Source: an uncultured Pelagibacteraceae bacterium (GTDB taxonomy: Bacteria > Pseudomonadota > Alphaproteobacteria > Pelagibacterales > Pelagibacteraceae). From it: a DNA stretch of 64,000 nt. Location of the stretch: assembly GCA_902618205.1 (NCBI GenBank), contig CACMZL010000004.1, positions 93,115 through 157,114 of the forward strand. The letters run 5' to 3'. The notes below the pieces were generated by a model. The model saw only the letters and a program-made list of their open reading frames with translations, was not told the DNA's origin and made no database searches. The first letter of the stretch is position 1. Each line of letters starts with the position of its first letter. The translations under genes and the position numbers were made by a program. Shown here in pieces: positions 63,594 to 64,000 of this stretch.

Positions 63594-64000
63594 CTATAAA
63601 CCTTTCCAAAAAGTTTTAGCCAAGTTTATCTGAGATAAATCAAAGTATGTTTTTATACCCGTTGGTGATGTTACATTTATATCTCCATTTAACTTTCCAT
63701 CAATAAAGTCTATTCCCGCAAAGTAAATTCCATCTTTTTTAATTTTTTTTGCAATTATATTTGAAACTTTTAGCTCTTTATTACTTAAAAATGCGATTTT
63801 AGGTTTTGCACCTTTGCTCATATTGCTTAATATTGATCCTGATTTTGGAACTCTAGATATAGCTCCGCAAACTTTACCATTTATAATAAAAACTCTTTTA
63901 TCTCCAAACTTAATTTTATTTAAAAATTTTTGACACATAATGTGACCGTGTTTTTTCAATATTTGTTTTATTTTAAGTAAATTAAGCTTCCCTGAAATAA
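63594..64000 (-). CDS. gshB: Glutathione synthetase (C-terminal part, cut by window edge)
   Basis: The reading frame is open from the window edge to a TAG at 63594, giving about 135 C-terminal residues of an ATP-grasp enzyme. Conserved parts are MCQKFLNKIKFGDKRVFIINGKVCGAISRVPKSGSILSNMSKGAKP (the family's KRI...R-P-x(n)-S-N segment), FAGIDFIDGKLNGDINVTSPTGI. It joins glycine to gamma-glutamylcysteine. An internal TTG is not the real start, since the frame continues upstream. Confidence 0.92.
   Translation of the reverse strand, partial: ISGKLNLLKIKQILKKHGHIMCQKFLNKIKFGDKRVFIINGKVCGAISRVPKSGSILSNMSKGAKPKIAFLSNKELKVSNIIAKKIKKDGIYFAGIDFIDGKLNGDINVTSPTGIKTYFDLSQINLAKTFWKGL

Overview
The window looks like chromosomal DNA from a streamlined marine alphaproteobacterium of the SAR11 / Candidatus Pelagibacter type. 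The supporting signs are very low GC, gaps of a few bases or short overlaps between genes, a proteorhodopsin followed by ferredoxin and a ferredoxin-NADP reductase, a tandem glycine riboswitch in front of gcvT, alphaproteobacterial SOS boxes (GAAC/GTTC repeats with 7-bp spacing), and many TRAP and DMT transporters. No rRNA, tRNA, insertion sequence, prophage or CRISPR array was seen. No gene-free stretch exceeds 300 bases; the longest is about 210 bases upstream of the proteorhodopsin gene.

Layout. 1-6.2 kb: partial UvrD-type helicase, AsmA-like protein, fumC, MazG-like hydrolase, ygfZ, dihydroorotase. 6.2-11.9 kb: SMR transporter and PrpE-like acyl-CoA synthetase, then the proteorhodopsin/ferredoxin/reductase/GST block and a dksA-like gene. 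11.9-15.3 kb: a surface-glycan block (GT39, a 34-aa membrane peptide, GT2, a lyase-fold secreted protein). 15.3-21 kb: umuDC and recA with SOS boxes, plus a GFA-family protein, a glycerate kinase-like protein and TolC. 21-31.5 kb: alaS, icd, psd-pssA, a glycosyltransferase, rlmE, an IMP dehydrogenase without CBS domains, guaA and a glyoxalase. 32-38.8 kb: a TRAP transporter and a divergent 5-oxoprolinase locus (pxpA / pxpBC). 38.8-49.4 kb: glycine riboswitch, gcvTHP, then without a break an FAD enzyme, DUF1365, a CFA-type methyltransferase and a DUF3833 lipoprotein; SDR, TspO and a DadA-like oxidoreductase follow. 49.4-53.4 kb: a quinone-reductase-like enzyme, msrA, NAD formate dehydrogenase, an HPP protein and a NifU-like protein. 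53.5-56.6 kb: EamA transporter, glycine-amidinotransferase-like protein and threonine aldolase. 56.6-64 kb: a TPR-sulfotransferase with near-identical repeats, superoxide dismutase, msrB, a GYD protein, MFS and EamA transporters, and partial gshB.

How it fits together. Several genes meet at glycine and one-carbon metabolism: riboswitch-controlled glycine cleavage, threonine aldolase (makes glycine), an amidinotransferase (could consume glycine), formate dehydrogenase and a glycerate kinase. A second theme is oxidative and photo-oxidative stress: SodB, MsrA and MsrB, glutathione synthetase, GST, glyoxalase, and a CFA-type lipid methylation operon. Proteorhodopsin carries glutamine at the spectral tuning position, so blue absorption is predicted. 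The strongest candidates for undescribed biology are the riboswitch-gcv-lipid-modification superoperon, the EamA/amidinotransferase/threonine aldolase operon, the palindrome in the proteorhodopsin leader, and the expanded-repeat TPR-sulfotransferase flanked by relics of a secretion-signal-like sequence.
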